The position numbers and the translations under genes were made by a program. Source: Teichococcus coralli (lineage in GTDB: Bacteria; Pseudomonadota; Alphaproteobacteria; Acetobacterales; Acetobacteraceae). Taken from it: DNA of 45,170 bases. The notes under the pieces are model-generated. The model was not told where the DNA came from, made no database searches, and saw nothing but the letters and a program-made list of their open reading frames with translations. Location of the stretch: NCBI RefSeq assembly GCF_009829925.1, contig NZ_SNVJ01000022.1:33089-78258 (forward strand), given 5' to 3'. This document shows positions 24,652 through 33,207 of this stretch, piece by piece (the stretch's first letter is position 1; each line of letters opens with the position of its first letter).

Positions 24652-25764
24652 ATGCCCGCCTTCTCCATCACGCTCTCGCTCTACATCGGCCGCCGCTTCG
24701 CCGGCATGGTGCTGGCGATGACGGCGGCGCTGACCGCGCTGGTCGCGCTGTTCGACTTCATCGAGCTGCTGCGCCGCGCCGCCACCCGCCCGGATGCCGG
24801 CTTCCTGCTGGTCTCCTCCATCGCCTCGCTGCGGCTGCCTTTCGTGGTGATGCAGATCCTGCCATTCGCCATCCTGCTGGGCGGCATCCTCGCCTTCTGG
24901 CGCCTCTCGCGCGCTTCCGAGCTGGTGGTGGCACGCGCCGCCGGCATCTCCGCCTGGAGCTTCCTGCTGGGCCCCGTCTTCGTCGCCGCCTGCCTGGGCG
25001 GACTGGCGACCACGGTGCTGTCGCCGCTTTCCGCCGCCATGCTGTCGCGCGCCGAGCGGCTCGATGCCACCTACCTGCGCAACGCCGCCGGGCTCAGCTC
25101 GCTGGCCGGCGGGCGGCTCTGGCTGCGCCAGGCCGATGCCAGCCTGGAGCCGGGCGGCGTCGCCATCATGGCCGGCGTGCCGGAGGTCGGCTCGCAGGGC
25201 TTCGTGCTGCGCGACGTCTCGCTCTGGCGGCTTTCGGCCGACGACCGGCCGCTGGGGCGGGTCGAGTCGCCGCAGGCGCGGCTGGTGCCGGGCGCCTGGG
25301 TGCTGCAGGACGCGGTGGCCTTCGGCGCCAACCGCCTGCCCTCGGCGCCCGAGACGCAGCGCATGGCGACCACCCTGACCCCCGACCGCATCGAGGAAAG
25401 CTTCGCCAGCCCCGACACGCTCTCCTTCTGGGCGCTGCCGGACTTCATCAAGGTGCTGGAAAGCTCCGGCTTCTCGGCGGTGCGGCACCGGCTGCAGTTC
25501 CAGTCGCTGCTGTCGCTGCCGCTGCTGGCGGTGGCCATGGCGCTGCTCGCGGCTGGCTTCTCCATGCGCCATGCGCGGCGCGGCGGCGTGGCGCAGATGA
25601 TGGGCGCCGGCGTCGCCGCCGGCTTCGTGCTGTTCCTGCTGGACAAGGTGGTGGAGGAGTTCGGCCAGGCCGGCACCCTGCCGGTGGTGCTGGCCGCCTG
25701 GGTGCCCTCGGTGGCGGGGCTGCTGCTGGCGCTGACCCTGCTGCTCTATGTCGAGGACGGCTGA
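24652..25764 (+). CDS. lptG: LPS export ABC permease LptG
   Basis: A 370-residue partner of LptF. The N-terminus SLYIGRRFAGMVLAMTAALTAL and the FDFIELLRRA stretch are LptG-like. The cytoplasmic coupling segment is FWRLSRASELVVARAAGIS. Six membrane segments are expected, three at each end, with a periplasmic domain (about 125-265) that hands LPS to LptC/LptA. It starts 4 bp after lptF, so the pair is almost certainly co-translated. The lptD gene follows after 60 bp. No lptC or lptA is in the window. High confidence. Confidence 0.94.
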   Translation: MPAFSITLSLYIGRRFAGMVLAMTAALTALVALFDFIELLRRAATRPDAGFLLVSSIASLRLPFVVMQILPFAILLGGILAFWRLSRASELVVARAAGISAWSFLLGPVFVAACLGGLATTVLSPLSAAMLSRAERLDATYLRNAAGLSSLAGGRLWLRQADASLEPGGVAIMAGVPEVGSQGFVLRDVSLWRLSADDRPLGRVESPQARLVPGAWVLQDAVAFGANRLPSAPETQRMATTLTPDRIEESFASPDTLSFWALPDFIKVLESSGFSAVRHRLQFQSLLSLPLLAVAMALLAAGFSMRHARRGGVAQMMGAGVAAGFVLFLLDKVVEEFGQAGTLPVVLAAWVPSVAGLLLALTLLLYVEDG

Positions 25765-25824
25765 CGCGCGCCGCCCTGCCCAAGCCCTCTCGCCGCCGCC
25801 CGGGGAAGCGGCTATGCAGGCGGC

Positions 25825-28146
25825 ATGGACCGAGCCATGCGCGACGCCGGGGCAAGCCCGGCTGGGAACAGGAAGCCCGGGCGGTGGCCGCGGGCAGGCG
25901 GCTGGCGCGCCGCGTTGCTGGGCAGTGCCGCGCTGCTCTCCATGATGGTGCCGGCCGGCCGCGGCGTGACGCAGCCCCTTAGTGGCGCCTCGGCGCAGCC
26001 CAGCGCCGCGACCCCGCCCGCGCAGCCCGCCGCCCCGCCGCCCGCCGCCCCTCCGCAGCAGAGCGGCAACAACGCGCCCGTCACCTTCACCGCCGAGTCG
26101 GTGGAGTATGACCGCGAGCGCAACCTCGTGATCGCGAGCGGCGCGGTGGAGGCCTGGCAGAACGAGCGCATCCTGCGCGCCGACCGCTTCACCTTCGACC
26201 GCAACACCGGCATCGCCACCGCCGAGGGGCATGTGCAGCTGTTGCAGCCGGACGGCCAGGTGCTCTTCGCCGACCGCGCCGAGCTGACCGGCAACCTGCG
26301 CGACGGCGTGCTGGAAGGCCTTTCCGCCCGGCTGGCACAGAACGGCCGGCTGGTGGCCAACGGCGCCCGCCGCACCGGCGGTTCCATCCTCGACCTTTCG
26401 CGGGTGCTCTATTCCTCCTGCGACCTTTGCGCCGAGGACCCGACCGAGCCGCCGCTCTGGGAGCTGCGCGCCCGCTACGCCACGCACGACCAGGAGGAGA
26501 AGCGGCTGCGCTACCGCGACGCCACGCTCCTGATGGACGGCGTGCCGGTGCTCTACACGCCCTATCTTTCGCACCCCGACCCTTCGGCGCCGCGCGCCTC
26601 CGGCTTCCTGACGCCGACGCTGGGCACCTCGAGCTTTCTCGGCGGCTTCGTGACGACGCCCTACTACTGGGCCATCGACCCGAGCCAGGACCTGACCCTC
26701 TCGCCCACGCTGTCCACCAAGCAGGACCCCGGGCTGGGCTGGGCCTACCGCCGCCGCTTCAACGCCGGCGAGATCTCGGCCTCCGGCTCCTTTGGCCAGC
26801 GCGACGGCGCCAAGGACGAGGAAGGGCTGGGCGCGCATATCTTCAGCCGCGGCCAGTTCGCCCTCGACGAGCACTGGCGCACCGGCTTCAGCTTCAACCG
26901 CGCCAGCAGCGAGGCCTATCTGCGGGCCTGGCGCTACCCCTCCCAGCGCTCCCTGGCCTCCGACATCTACGCCGAGGGCTTCTGGGGCGCGGAAACCTAT
27001 GCCCGCATCGACGCGCGCGGCTACCAGGGCCTCTCGGAGATCGACGACACCGGCCGGATCCCGCTGGTGCTGCCCAACCTGTTCGCCGACCACTGGTGGG
27101 GGCGCGACAGCCTCGGCGGCTACTTCACCATGGACGCGAGCGCCTTCGCCCTGTCGCGCAGCGAGGGCACGGACACCCGCCGCCTGGCGTCGCGCCTGCG
27201 CTACGAGCTGCCGCGCGTGGACCGCTGGGGCCAGGTCTGGACGGTCCGCATGCAGGCCGACGGCATGGGCTACTGGGCCGACGACCTCGACCTCGCGCCC
27301 AACTTCGCCCGCCAGGGCTCGGTCGAGGAGGCGCGCGGCAACGTCCGGCTGGGCCTGGACTGGCGCCTGCCCTTGCTGCGCGGCGCCGGCGAATACGGCA
27401 GCCAGCTGATCGAGCCGCGCGTGCAGGTGGTCACCGGCCCCTCCATGGGCCGGCAGACGCTGATCCCGAACGAGGACAGCCTGGAGTTCGAGTTCACCGA
27501 CGCCAACCTGTTCGAGCTGAACCGCTTTCCCGGGCGCGACCGGCAGGAGGGCGGCACGCGGGTGGACGCGGCGCTGCGCGGCGCCTGGTTCTTCCCCAAT
27601 GGCGGCCAGCTCGAAGGGCTCGTGGGCCGCTCCTACCGGGCCAGCCGCGAGGAGGTCTTCGAGGAAGGCTCGGGGCTCGAGGACAAGGCCTCCGACTGGG
27701 TCGGGCGGGTGCGGCTCTCGCCGGTGCCCTGGCTCAGCCTGGTGGCGCGCACCCGGCTCGACAAGGACGGGCTGACGCCCCGGCTGATCGAAACGCAGGG
27801 CCGCGTCAGCTTCGGCCGGGGCAGCATCAGCGCCACCTATCTCTACACCGTTCCCTCCGCCGCGCTGACCACGCAGCAGGAGCGGCGCGAGGTGGGCGGT
27901 GCCGTCAGCGGCCAGATCACCCGCTACTGGCGGGCCGGCGCCTTCGGGCGCTACGACCTGGAGCAGGACCGCGCCGTCGCCGCCGGGGTCAGCCTCACCT
28001 ATGAGGACGAGTGCCTGATCTTCGACACCCGTTTCGCCCGCACCTATGCCGACCCGATCAGCGCGTCCTACTACACCTCGGATACGGTCCTGCTGTTCCG
28101 CCTGTCCTTCAAGACCGTGGGCGATTTCGGCTTCCGGGCCATCTGA
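25825..28146 (+). CDS. lptD: LPS-assembly outer-membrane protein LptD
   Basis: Outer-membrane LPS translocon of 773 residues. An unusual N-terminus runs to about residue 88: an Arg-rich lead, a hydrophobic signal sequence near 28-45, then a Pro/Ala/Gln-rich linker. The LptA-like domain begins at VTFTAESVEYDRERN (about 88). The middle motif SSCDLCAEDPTEPPLWELRA is typical of alphaproteobacterial LptD. The C-terminal ~500 residues form the beta-barrel, ending in Phe-Arg-Ala-Ile. Cysteines are few: the CDLC pair, the one in DECLIFDTRF near the C-terminus and no obvious fourth, so the disulfide pattern differs from E. coli. The start could be the ATG at 25825 or at 25837. Confidence 0.92.
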   Translation: MDRAMRDAGASPAGNRKPGRWPRAGGWRAALLGSAALLSMMVPAGRGVTQPLSGASAQPSAATPPAQPAAPPPAAPPQQSGNNAPVTFTAESVEYDRERNLVIASGAVEAWQNERILRADRFTFDRNTGIATAEGHVQLLQPDGQVLFADRAELTGNLRDGVLEGLSARLAQNGRLVANGARRTGGSILDLSRVLYSSCDLCAEDPTEPPLWELRARYATHDQEEKRLRYRDATLLMDGVPVLYTPYLSHPDPSAPRASGFLTPTLGTSSFLGGFVTTPYYWAIDPSQDLTLSPTLSTKQDPGLGWAYRRRFNAGEISASGSFGQRDGAKDEEGLGAHIFSRGQFALDEHWRTGFSFNRASSEAYLRAWRYPSQRSLASDIYAEGFWGAETYARIDARGYQGLSEIDDTGRIPLVLPNLFADHWWGRDSLGGYFTMDASAFALSRSEGTDTRRLASRLRYELPRVDRWGQVWTVRMQADGMGYWADDLDLAPNFARQGSVEEARGNVRLGLDWRLPLLRGAGEYGSQLIEPRVQVVTGPSMGRQTLIPNEDSLEFEFTDANLFELNRFPGRDRQEGGTRVDAALRGAWFFPNGGQLEGLVGRSYRASREEVFEEGSGLEDKASDWVGRVRLSPVPWLSLVARTRLDKDGLTPRLIETQGRVSFGRGSISATYLYTVPSAALTTQQERREVGGAVSGQITRYWRAGAFGRYDLEQDRAVAAGVSLTYEDECLIFDTRFARTYADPISASYYTSDTVLLFRLSFKTVGDFGFRAI

Positions 28147-28214
28147 CGGCGGGGTGCCGCACCCCGCGCAATTGAGGCTGGCGGCGCCGCGCCGCACGGC
28201 CTAGGAAACCCGCC

Positions 28215-29582
28215 ATGCGACTCGCCTCCGCTCCCCTCCGTGCTCCGCGTCCGGTCCGGCTGGCCTCAAGGGTGGCCTGTGCCCTGGCCCTCGCGCTGCC
28301 CCTGGCTCTTCCATTGGGCCTGCCGCTCGGCCTGTCGGCGGCCATGGCCGCGCCCGCCCAGGCGCAGGGCCGGCCAGCGGCGGCGGCGGACGACGCCAAC
28401 CACATCGTCGCCGTGGTGAATGGCGACATCGTCACCGCCAATGAGGTGACGGAGCGCGCCCGCCTCTTCGCGCTGAACGCCGGCATGCGCGCCGCGCCCG
28501 AGGTGGTGGCGCGGCTGCGCCCCCAGGTGACGCGCCTGCTGGTGGACGAGCGGCTGCGGATGCAGGAGGTGCAGCGGCGCCGCGTTCCGGTTTCGGATGC
28601 CGACATCGCCGCCGCGGTGGCCGAGATCGAGCAGCGCAACGGCATGCCGTCCGGCGGCCTGGCGGCGCAGCTTCGCGCCGCTGGCGTCGAGCCCCGCGCG
28701 CTTTACGACCAGATCCGCACGCAGATCGGCTGGTCGCGCCTGGTGCGGCAGCAGCTCGGGGCGCAGGCGCAGGTCGAGCCGGCGCGGGTCGAGGAATACA
28801 TGGCCGCCCGCAAGGCCCGCGTCGGCGAGCCGGAATACCTGGCCTCCGAGATCTTCATCCCAGTGGACGACCCCGTGACCGAACCCGAGGTGCGCCGCTT
28901 CGTGGACGACGTCACCGGCCAGCTCCGCTCCGGCGTGCCGTTCCCCGCCGCCGCCACGCAGTTCAGCCAGAGCCAGAGCGCCCTGCAGGGCGGCGACATG
29001 GGCTGGTCCCGGCCGGACGAGTTCGACCCCGCCGTGGCCGACGTGCTGCGCCGGATGCCGGTCGGCGCCATCGCCAACCCGATCCGGGTGCCCGGCGGGT
29101 TCCAGATCATCGCGCTCCGGCAGAAGCGGGAGACGGGGCGGGACCTCGCCACCATGGTCACCATCCGGCAGGCCTTCTTTCCCTTTGTCGGCGCGCTGAA
29201 CCCGCAGGCGCCGACGCAGCAGCAGGTGCAGGCGGTGGAGCGCGCGCGCGCGCTGGAGGGCAGGGGCTGCTCCACCGTGGAGGCCGCCGGGCGCGGCTCC
29301 GACCGGCCGGCCGATCCGGGCGGGGAGCTGCGGCTGGAGTCGCTGCAGCCGCCGCCGCTGCGCAACATCGTCGCCGGCCTGCCGGTCGGCCGCGCCAGCC
29401 AGCCGCTGGTCACGCCCGAGGGCGTGCTGGTGATCGCCGTCTGCTCCAAGGAGACGCGCAACCTGGCCGAGCTGACGGCGGACCAGGCGCGGCTGCAGAT
29501 CCTGCGCGACCGCATCGAGCTGACCTCGCGCCAGTTGCAGCGCGACCTGCGCCGGCGCGCGCAGATCGACATGCGGAGCTGA
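28215..29582 (+). CDS. surA: SurA-like periplasmic peptidyl-prolyl isomerase
   Basis: Periplasmic chaperone of 455 residues. A signal peptide (about 1-51, with a repeated Leu/Pro/Ala core) ends near AQAQG. The SurA N-terminal domain (about 62-170: HIVAVVNGDIVTANEVTERA) is followed by a parvulin domain (about 205-310: YLASEIFIPVDD, GDMGWSRPDEF, GGFQIIALRQKRE). A C-terminal segment resembles a second, weak parvulin-like unit (to about 430). SurA guides outer-membrane proteins, including LptD encoded just upstream, to the BAM complex. It lies in the lpt operon, 68 bp after lptD and 7 bp before the proposed ksgA start. pdxA, usual next in this order, is absent. Confidence 0.9.
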   Translation: MRLASAPLRAPRPVRLASRVACALALALPLALPLGLPLGLSAAMAAPAQAQGRPAAAADDANHIVAVVNGDIVTANEVTERARLFALNAGMRAAPEVVARLRPQVTRLLVDERLRMQEVQRRRVPVSDADIAAAVAEIEQRNGMPSGGLAAQLRAAGVEPRALYDQIRTQIGWSRLVRQQLGAQAQVEPARVEEYMAARKARVGEPEYLASEIFIPVDDPVTEPEVRRFVDDVTGQLRSGVPFPAAATQFSQSQSALQGGDMGWSRPDEFDPAVADVLRRMPVGAIANPIRVPGGFQIIALRQKRETGRDLATMVTIRQAFFPFVGALNPQAPTQQQVQAVERARALEGRGCSTVEAAGRGSDRPADPGGELRLESLQPPPLRNIVAGLPVGRASQPLVTPEGVLVIAVCSKETRNLAELTADQARLQILRDRIELTSRQLQRDLRRRAQIDMRS

Positions 29583-29589
29583 TCCGGCC

Positions 29590-30417
29590 ATCGCCCCGCC
29601 GCTTCCCCCGCTCGCCGAGACCGTCGCGAGGCACGGGCTGGCCGCGCGCAAGGCGCTTGGCCAGCACTTCCTGCTGGATGCCACGCTTTGCGCCCGCATC
29701 GCCGCCCTCGCCGCGCCGCTGCAAGGGCGGCACGTGCTGGAGGTCGGCCCCGGCCCCGGCGGCCTGACCCGCGCGCTGCTCGACAGCCCCGCCGCCGAGG
29801 TGGTGGCGGTGGAACTGGACCGCCGCGCCATCGCCGTGCTGGAGGAGCTGGCCGGCGCCTATCCCGGCCGGCTGCGCATCGTCGAGGGCGACGCGCTGAA
29901 GGCCGAGACGGAAAGCCTGCTGCCGGCGCCGCGCAAAGTGGTGGCGAACCTGCCCTACAACGTGGGCACGCCGCTGCTGATCGGCTGGCTGCGCGAGGCG
30001 GCACGGTTCGAGAGCCTGACGCTGATGTTCCAGCAGGAAGTGGCCGAGCGCATCGTCGCCGCCCCCGACACGGAGCATTACGGGCGGCTCGCCGTGCTGT
30101 CCCAGTGGCGTTGCGCCTGCCGCATGGCGCTGCGCCTGCCGCCCGGCGCCTTCAGCCCGCCGCCCAAGGTGTGGTCCGCCATCGTGCATCTCGTGCCCCA
30201 TCCGGAGGCACCGGACCCGGCCCTGATGGCGGCGCTGGAGAAGGTGACGGCGGCCGCCTTCGGCCAGCGGCGCAAGATGCTGCGCTCCAGCCTCAAGTCG
30301 CTCGGCGGCGCGGAGGCGCTGCTCGCGGAGGCGGGAATCGAGGGCACCCGGCGGGCGGAGACGCTCAGCGTGCCGGAATTCGACCGGCTGGCGCGGATCG
30401 TCCTGGCGCGCGGCTGA
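29590..30417 (+). CDS. ksgA: 16S rRNA dimethyladenosine transferase KsgA/RsmA, non-canonical start
   Basis: It dimethylates A1518 and A1519 of 16S rRNA. Conserved motifs: ARKALGQHFLLD, VLEVGPGPGGLTRALL, the catalytic NLPYNVGTPLL, and PPGAFSPPPKVWSAIVHL. From the TGA at 29521 to residue ARKALGQ there is no ATG, GTG or TTG in frame. The best start is ATC at 29590 (275 aa, CGGAG about 11 bases upstream, the conserved PPLPPLAETVARHGL leader kept). CTG at 29638 is the alternative, with GAGG 6 bases upstream (259 aa). GTG at 29734 would remove the conserved QHFLLD. It ends the lptF-surA operon and is followed by a repeat doublet. Confidence 0.88.
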   Translation: MAPPLPPLAETVARHGLAARKALGQHFLLDATLCARIAALAAPLQGRHVLEVGPGPGGLTRALLDSPAAEVVAVELDRRAIAVLEELAGAYPGRLRIVEGDALKAETESLLPAPRKVVANLPYNVGTPLLIGWLREAARFESLTLMFQQEVAERIVAAPDTEHYGRLAVLSQWRCACRMALRLPPGAFSPPPKVWSAIVHLVPHPEAPDPALMAALEKVTAAAFGQRRKMLRSSLKSLGGAEALLAEAGIEGTRRAETLSVPEFDRLARIVLARG

Positions 30418-30426
30418 GGGGGAAAA

Positions 30427-30589
30427 GCCTGGGGGAGTTGCCCGAGGCGGTGCCTCGCCCCCGGCCCCTCCCCTGGCCGGGGCGGACTGCTCCATCCCCG
30501 GCGCGGGCGCCCGCCCTTGCCGCCGCGAAACTCACGGAAAGAAAAAGCGGGGGGCGGGGAAGAATTCATTCTCCCCTGCTGCTTCCCGT
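30427..30589. repeat. Intergenic repeat, copy E (left half degenerate)
   Basis: The right half (30533-30589) is clear: GGAAAGAAAAAGCGGGG, then GGGGAAGAA-TTCA-TTCTCCCC with one bulged A. The left half (30427-30480) keeps only a G5 start and a CGAGGC-GGT-GCCTCG hairpin. It lies between convergent ksgA and the SDR gene and abuts the SDR stop. Confidence 0.6.
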
Positions 30590-31338
30590 CAGTAGGTCGC
30601 GCGGCCGCCGGAGACGTCGAACACCGCGCCGGTGCTGAAGGAGCATTCCGCGCTGGCCAGCCAGCAGATCAGCGACGTCACCTCGCCGATTTCGCCGAAG
30701 CGGCCGACCGGGATCTTGGACAGCATGAAGTCGATGTGCTGCTGCGTCATCTGGTCGAAGATCGGCGTCCGCACGGCGGCGGGGGTGACGCAGTTCACCC
30801 GGATCTCCGTCCGCGCCAGTTCCTTGCCGAGCGACTTGGTCAGGCCGATCACGCCGGCCTTCGAGGCGCTGTAGGCGGCGGCGTTCGGGTTGCCCTCCTT
30901 GCCGGCCACCGAGGCGACATTGACGATCCGCCCGTATCCGTTGCGCTCCATCGCCGGCACGGCGGCGCGGTTGCAGTAGAACAGGCCGTTCAGGTTGACG
31001 TCGATCACCCGCTGCCAGGCCTCGGTGGGATAGTCGCGCACGGTGGCGTTGGGGCCGGTGATGCCGGCGCTGGCCACCAGCACGTCCAGCCTGCCCCCGA
31101 GGGCTTCAAGGCTCGCCGCCATGGCGCGCTCCACCTGGGTGGCATCGGCGATGTCCAGCACCTGGGTATCGGCGGCGCCGCTCGCGGCCTGCGCGGCTGC
31201 CAGGGCTTCCGCGTTCAGGTCCCAGAGGCTGACCCGGGCGCCTTCCGCCGCCAGCCGGGTGGCCACGTCCAGCCCGATGCCGGAAGCGGCACCGGTCACC
31301 ACGGCGGTGCGCCCCTCGAAACGACCCTGCATCGCCAC
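30589..31338 (-). CDS. SDR-family oxidoreductase (3-oxoacyl-ACP reductase-like)
   Basis: A 249-residue classical short-chain dehydrogenase. The nucleotide-binding TGAASGIG lies near residues 16-23, LVASAGI corresponds to the NAG motif, Ser in IVNVAS and the catalytic YSASK (about 153-157) are present, and the end FSTGAVFDVSGGRATY is typical. Members reduce or oxidise acyl carbonyls or sugar/alcohol substrates with NAD(P); the substrate is not evident. GTG at 31338 has GGAGG (31346-31350) 7 bases upstream and is preferred to ATG at 31332, which differs by two codons. It stands alone between convergent ksgA and divergent pepA. Confidence 0.85.
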   Translation of the reverse strand: MAMQGRFEGRTAVVTGAASGIGLDVATRLAAEGARVSLWDLNAEALAAAQAASGAADTQVLDIADATQVERAMAASLEALGGRLDVLVASAGITGPNATVRDYPTEAWQRVIDVNLNGLFYCNRAAVPAMERNGYGRIVNVASVAGKEGNPNAAAYSASKAGVIGLTKSLGKELARTEIRVNCVTPAAVRTPIFDQMTQQHIDFMLSKIPVGRFGEIGEVTSLICWLASAECSFSTGAVFDVSGGRATY

Positions 31339-31658
31339 GCCTGAACCTCCCCCCTGGGTTTTCCTTGCCCGGCAGGATGGCAGAGCCGGCTGGCCGTGAG
31401 TAGAGCCCGGACGAACCGGCGGCCGGCCGAGCGCCGTTCCGGCGGAGGTTCCGAGCCGTCTCCGGGCGGCGAGGACGGCAGAGCCGACAGGGAAATGGCA
31501 AGGGGGGACGGGGGGAATTCCGTTTCTCCGGCACGTCTTTCGATCGAAGCAACGGCCGCCCGGGAGCCGCCGGTCTTCACGCAAGCCCGGCCTGCCCCTG
31601 GCGCCGGGGCGGCAGGGTGGTATCGTTTTGTCATCTGGAACCGCGCATGGAAGCTGGC
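31339..31658. other. Divergent SDR-pepA intergenic region
   Basis: About 320 bases between divergent genes. It holds repeat copy F and presumably both promoters. No convincing -35/-10 pair or coding frame was found. TATCGTTTTGTCATC near 31620-31635 is the most AT-rich stretch and lies just before pepA. Confidence 0.45.
31489..31541. repeat. Intergenic repeat, copy F (single degenerate half)
   Basis: GGGAAATGGCAAGGGG, then GGGGGGAATTCCGTTTCTCC and GCACGTCTTTC. It matches the right-half layout of copies A-H, but the 3' stem arm is eroded and no inverted partner is obvious. It is the only copy found in a divergent (5'-5') gap. Confidence 0.5.
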
Positions 31659-33155
31659 ATGCCCGACATTCTCTTCGTCAAGCCGACCCTGCCCCGCGCC
31701 GGTGCACTGGTGCTGCCCCTGGCCGAGGGCTTCACGCTGTCCGGCCTGGCGAAGGAGGCGGACGAGGCGACCGGCGGCGCCATCGCGCGCGGGCTGGAGG
31801 CGGCTGGCTTCAAGGGCAGGAAGGGGCAGAGCTGCACGCTCTGGGCCCCGGGGGGGCATCTTTCGCGGGTCGTCGCGGTGGGCCTTGGTGCCGCGCCGGA
31901 GGAGCGCGGCGCCGAGGCCGCGGGCGGCGCCGCCTGGCCGCTGGTCTCCGGTGAGCCGGAGGCCATGGTAGCGGCCGAGGGGCTGAACGCGGCGCTGGCG
32001 GCCGCGCTGGCCTTTGGCGCCCGTCTGCGCAGCTACCGCTTCGACCGGTACCGCACCAAGGAAAGCGCGGAGGACAAGCCCAAGCTGGTGCGCCTGACCG
32101 TCGCCAGCACCGAGCCGGAGGCGGCGCGGGCCGCCCATGCGCCGCTCTCGGCGGTGGCGGACGGCGTCTTCCTGGCGCGCGACCTGGTCAGCGAGCCGCC
32201 CAACGTGCTGTTTCCCGAGGAGATGGCGGAGCGCTGCCGCAAGCTGGAGAAGCTCGGCGTGGAGGTCGAGATCCTCGGCCCGAAGGCGCTGAAGGAGCTT
32301 GGCTTCGGGGCGCTGCTCGGGGTGGCGCAGGGCAGCGCGCGGGAGCCGCGCGTGGTGGTCATGCAGTGGAAGGGCGCCAGCAAGGCCGGCAAGGGCGACG
32401 GCAACGGCAAGGCCGGGCCGGTCGCCTTCATCGGCAAGGGCGTGACCTTCGACACCGGCGGCATCTCGATCAAGCCGGCCGCCGGAATGGAGGACATGAA
32501 GTTCGACATGGCCGGCGCCGGTGCGGTGATCGGCGCCATGGCGGCGCTGGCCGGGCGCCGCGCCAAGGTGGATGCGGTCGGGCTGGTCGGCCTGGTGGAG
32601 AACATGCCCTCCGGCACGGCGCAGCGGCCGGGCGACGTGGTGAAGTCGCTTTCCGGCCAGACCGTCGAGGTGATCAACACCGATGCCGAGGGGCGGCTCG
32701 TCCTGGCCGACGTGCTCTGGTACGCCCGCGAGCGCTTCAGGCCGCGCTTCATGGTGGACCTCGCGACGCTCACCGGCGCCATCATCGTCGCGCTCGGCCA
32801 CGAGCATGCCGGCCTGTTCAGCAACGACGACGACCTCGCGCAGAAGCTGGCCGCCGCCGGCACGGCGGTGGGCGAGGCGCTGTGGCGGATGCCGCTGGGC
32901 GAGGCCTATGACAAGGCGCTGAAGTCCGACATCGCCGACATGAAGAACGTCGGCGGCCGCCCCGGCGGCTCGGTGACGGCGGCGCAGTTCATCCAGCGCT
33001 TCATCGACACCCGCGAGGGGCCGATGCCCTGGGCGCATCTCGACATCGCCGGCACCGCCTGGGCGACGAAGGACAGCGCCACCGTGCCGAAAGGCGCCAC
33101 CGCCTTCGGCGTGCGCCTGCTCGACCGCCTGGTGGCCGAGCACTACGAGGGCTGA
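31659..33155 (+). CDS. pepA: Leucyl aminopeptidase PepA (M17)
   Basis: Hexameric dinuclear zinc/manganese aminopeptidase of 498 residues, near the E. coli length of 503. The N-terminal macro-like domain covers about 1-165. The catalytic domain carries the metal ligands in FIGKGVTFDTGGISIKPA, the DMAGAG region and the M17 signature NTDAEGRL (Asp and Glu ligands and the catalytic Arg). It releases N-terminal residues from peptides; some homologues also bind DNA. Starts at 31617, 31647 and 31659 are in frame; the last fits the family N-terminus (MPDILFVKPTLP) with GGAAG just upstream. An M17 paralogue follows after 52 bp, then VOC and holC; pepA-holC is a common pairing. Confidence 0.94.
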   Translation: MPDILFVKPTLPRAGALVLPLAEGFTLSGLAKEADEATGGAIARGLEAAGFKGRKGQSCTLWAPGGHLSRVVAVGLGAAPEERGAEAAGGAAWPLVSGEPEAMVAAEGLNAALAAALAFGARLRSYRFDRYRTKESAEDKPKLVRLTVASTEPEAARAAHAPLSAVADGVFLARDLVSEPPNVLFPEEMAERCRKLEKLGVEVEILGPKALKELGFGALLGVAQGSAREPRVVVMQWKGASKAGKGDGNGKAGPVAFIGKGVTFDTGGISIKPAAGMEDMKFDMAGAGAVIGAMAALAGRRAKVDAVGLVGLVENMPSGTAQRPGDVVKSLSGQTVEVINTDAEGRLVLADVLWYARERFRPRFMVDLATLTGAIIVALGHEHAGLFSNDDDLAQKLAAAGTAVGEALWRMPLGEAYDKALKSDIADMKNVGGRPGGSVTAAQFIQRFIDTREGPMPWAHLDIAGTAWATKDSATVPKGATAFGVRLLDRLVAEHYEG

Positions 33156-33174
33156 CGGCATGGCGGGGCCTCCC

Positions 33175-33191
33175 GGGGGGCGGCGCCCCCC
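33175..33191. terminator. Hairpin between the two M17 genes
   Basis: Perfect 7-bp stem GGGGGGC-GGC-GCCCCCC in the 52-bp gap, 19 bases after the pepA stop. It has no T-run; it could attenuate read-through or simply stabilise the upstream mRNA end. It precedes the second gene's start by 16 bases. Confidence 0.3.
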
Positions 33192-33207
33192 GACCGGGGG
33201 CTGAGCG

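Noticed and set aside
24538..28197. 1219-residue minus-strand open frame
   Set aside because: Antisense to lptG and lptD, rich in Gly/Arg/Ala/His as expected from a GC-rich shadow; the plus-strand genes are well supported.
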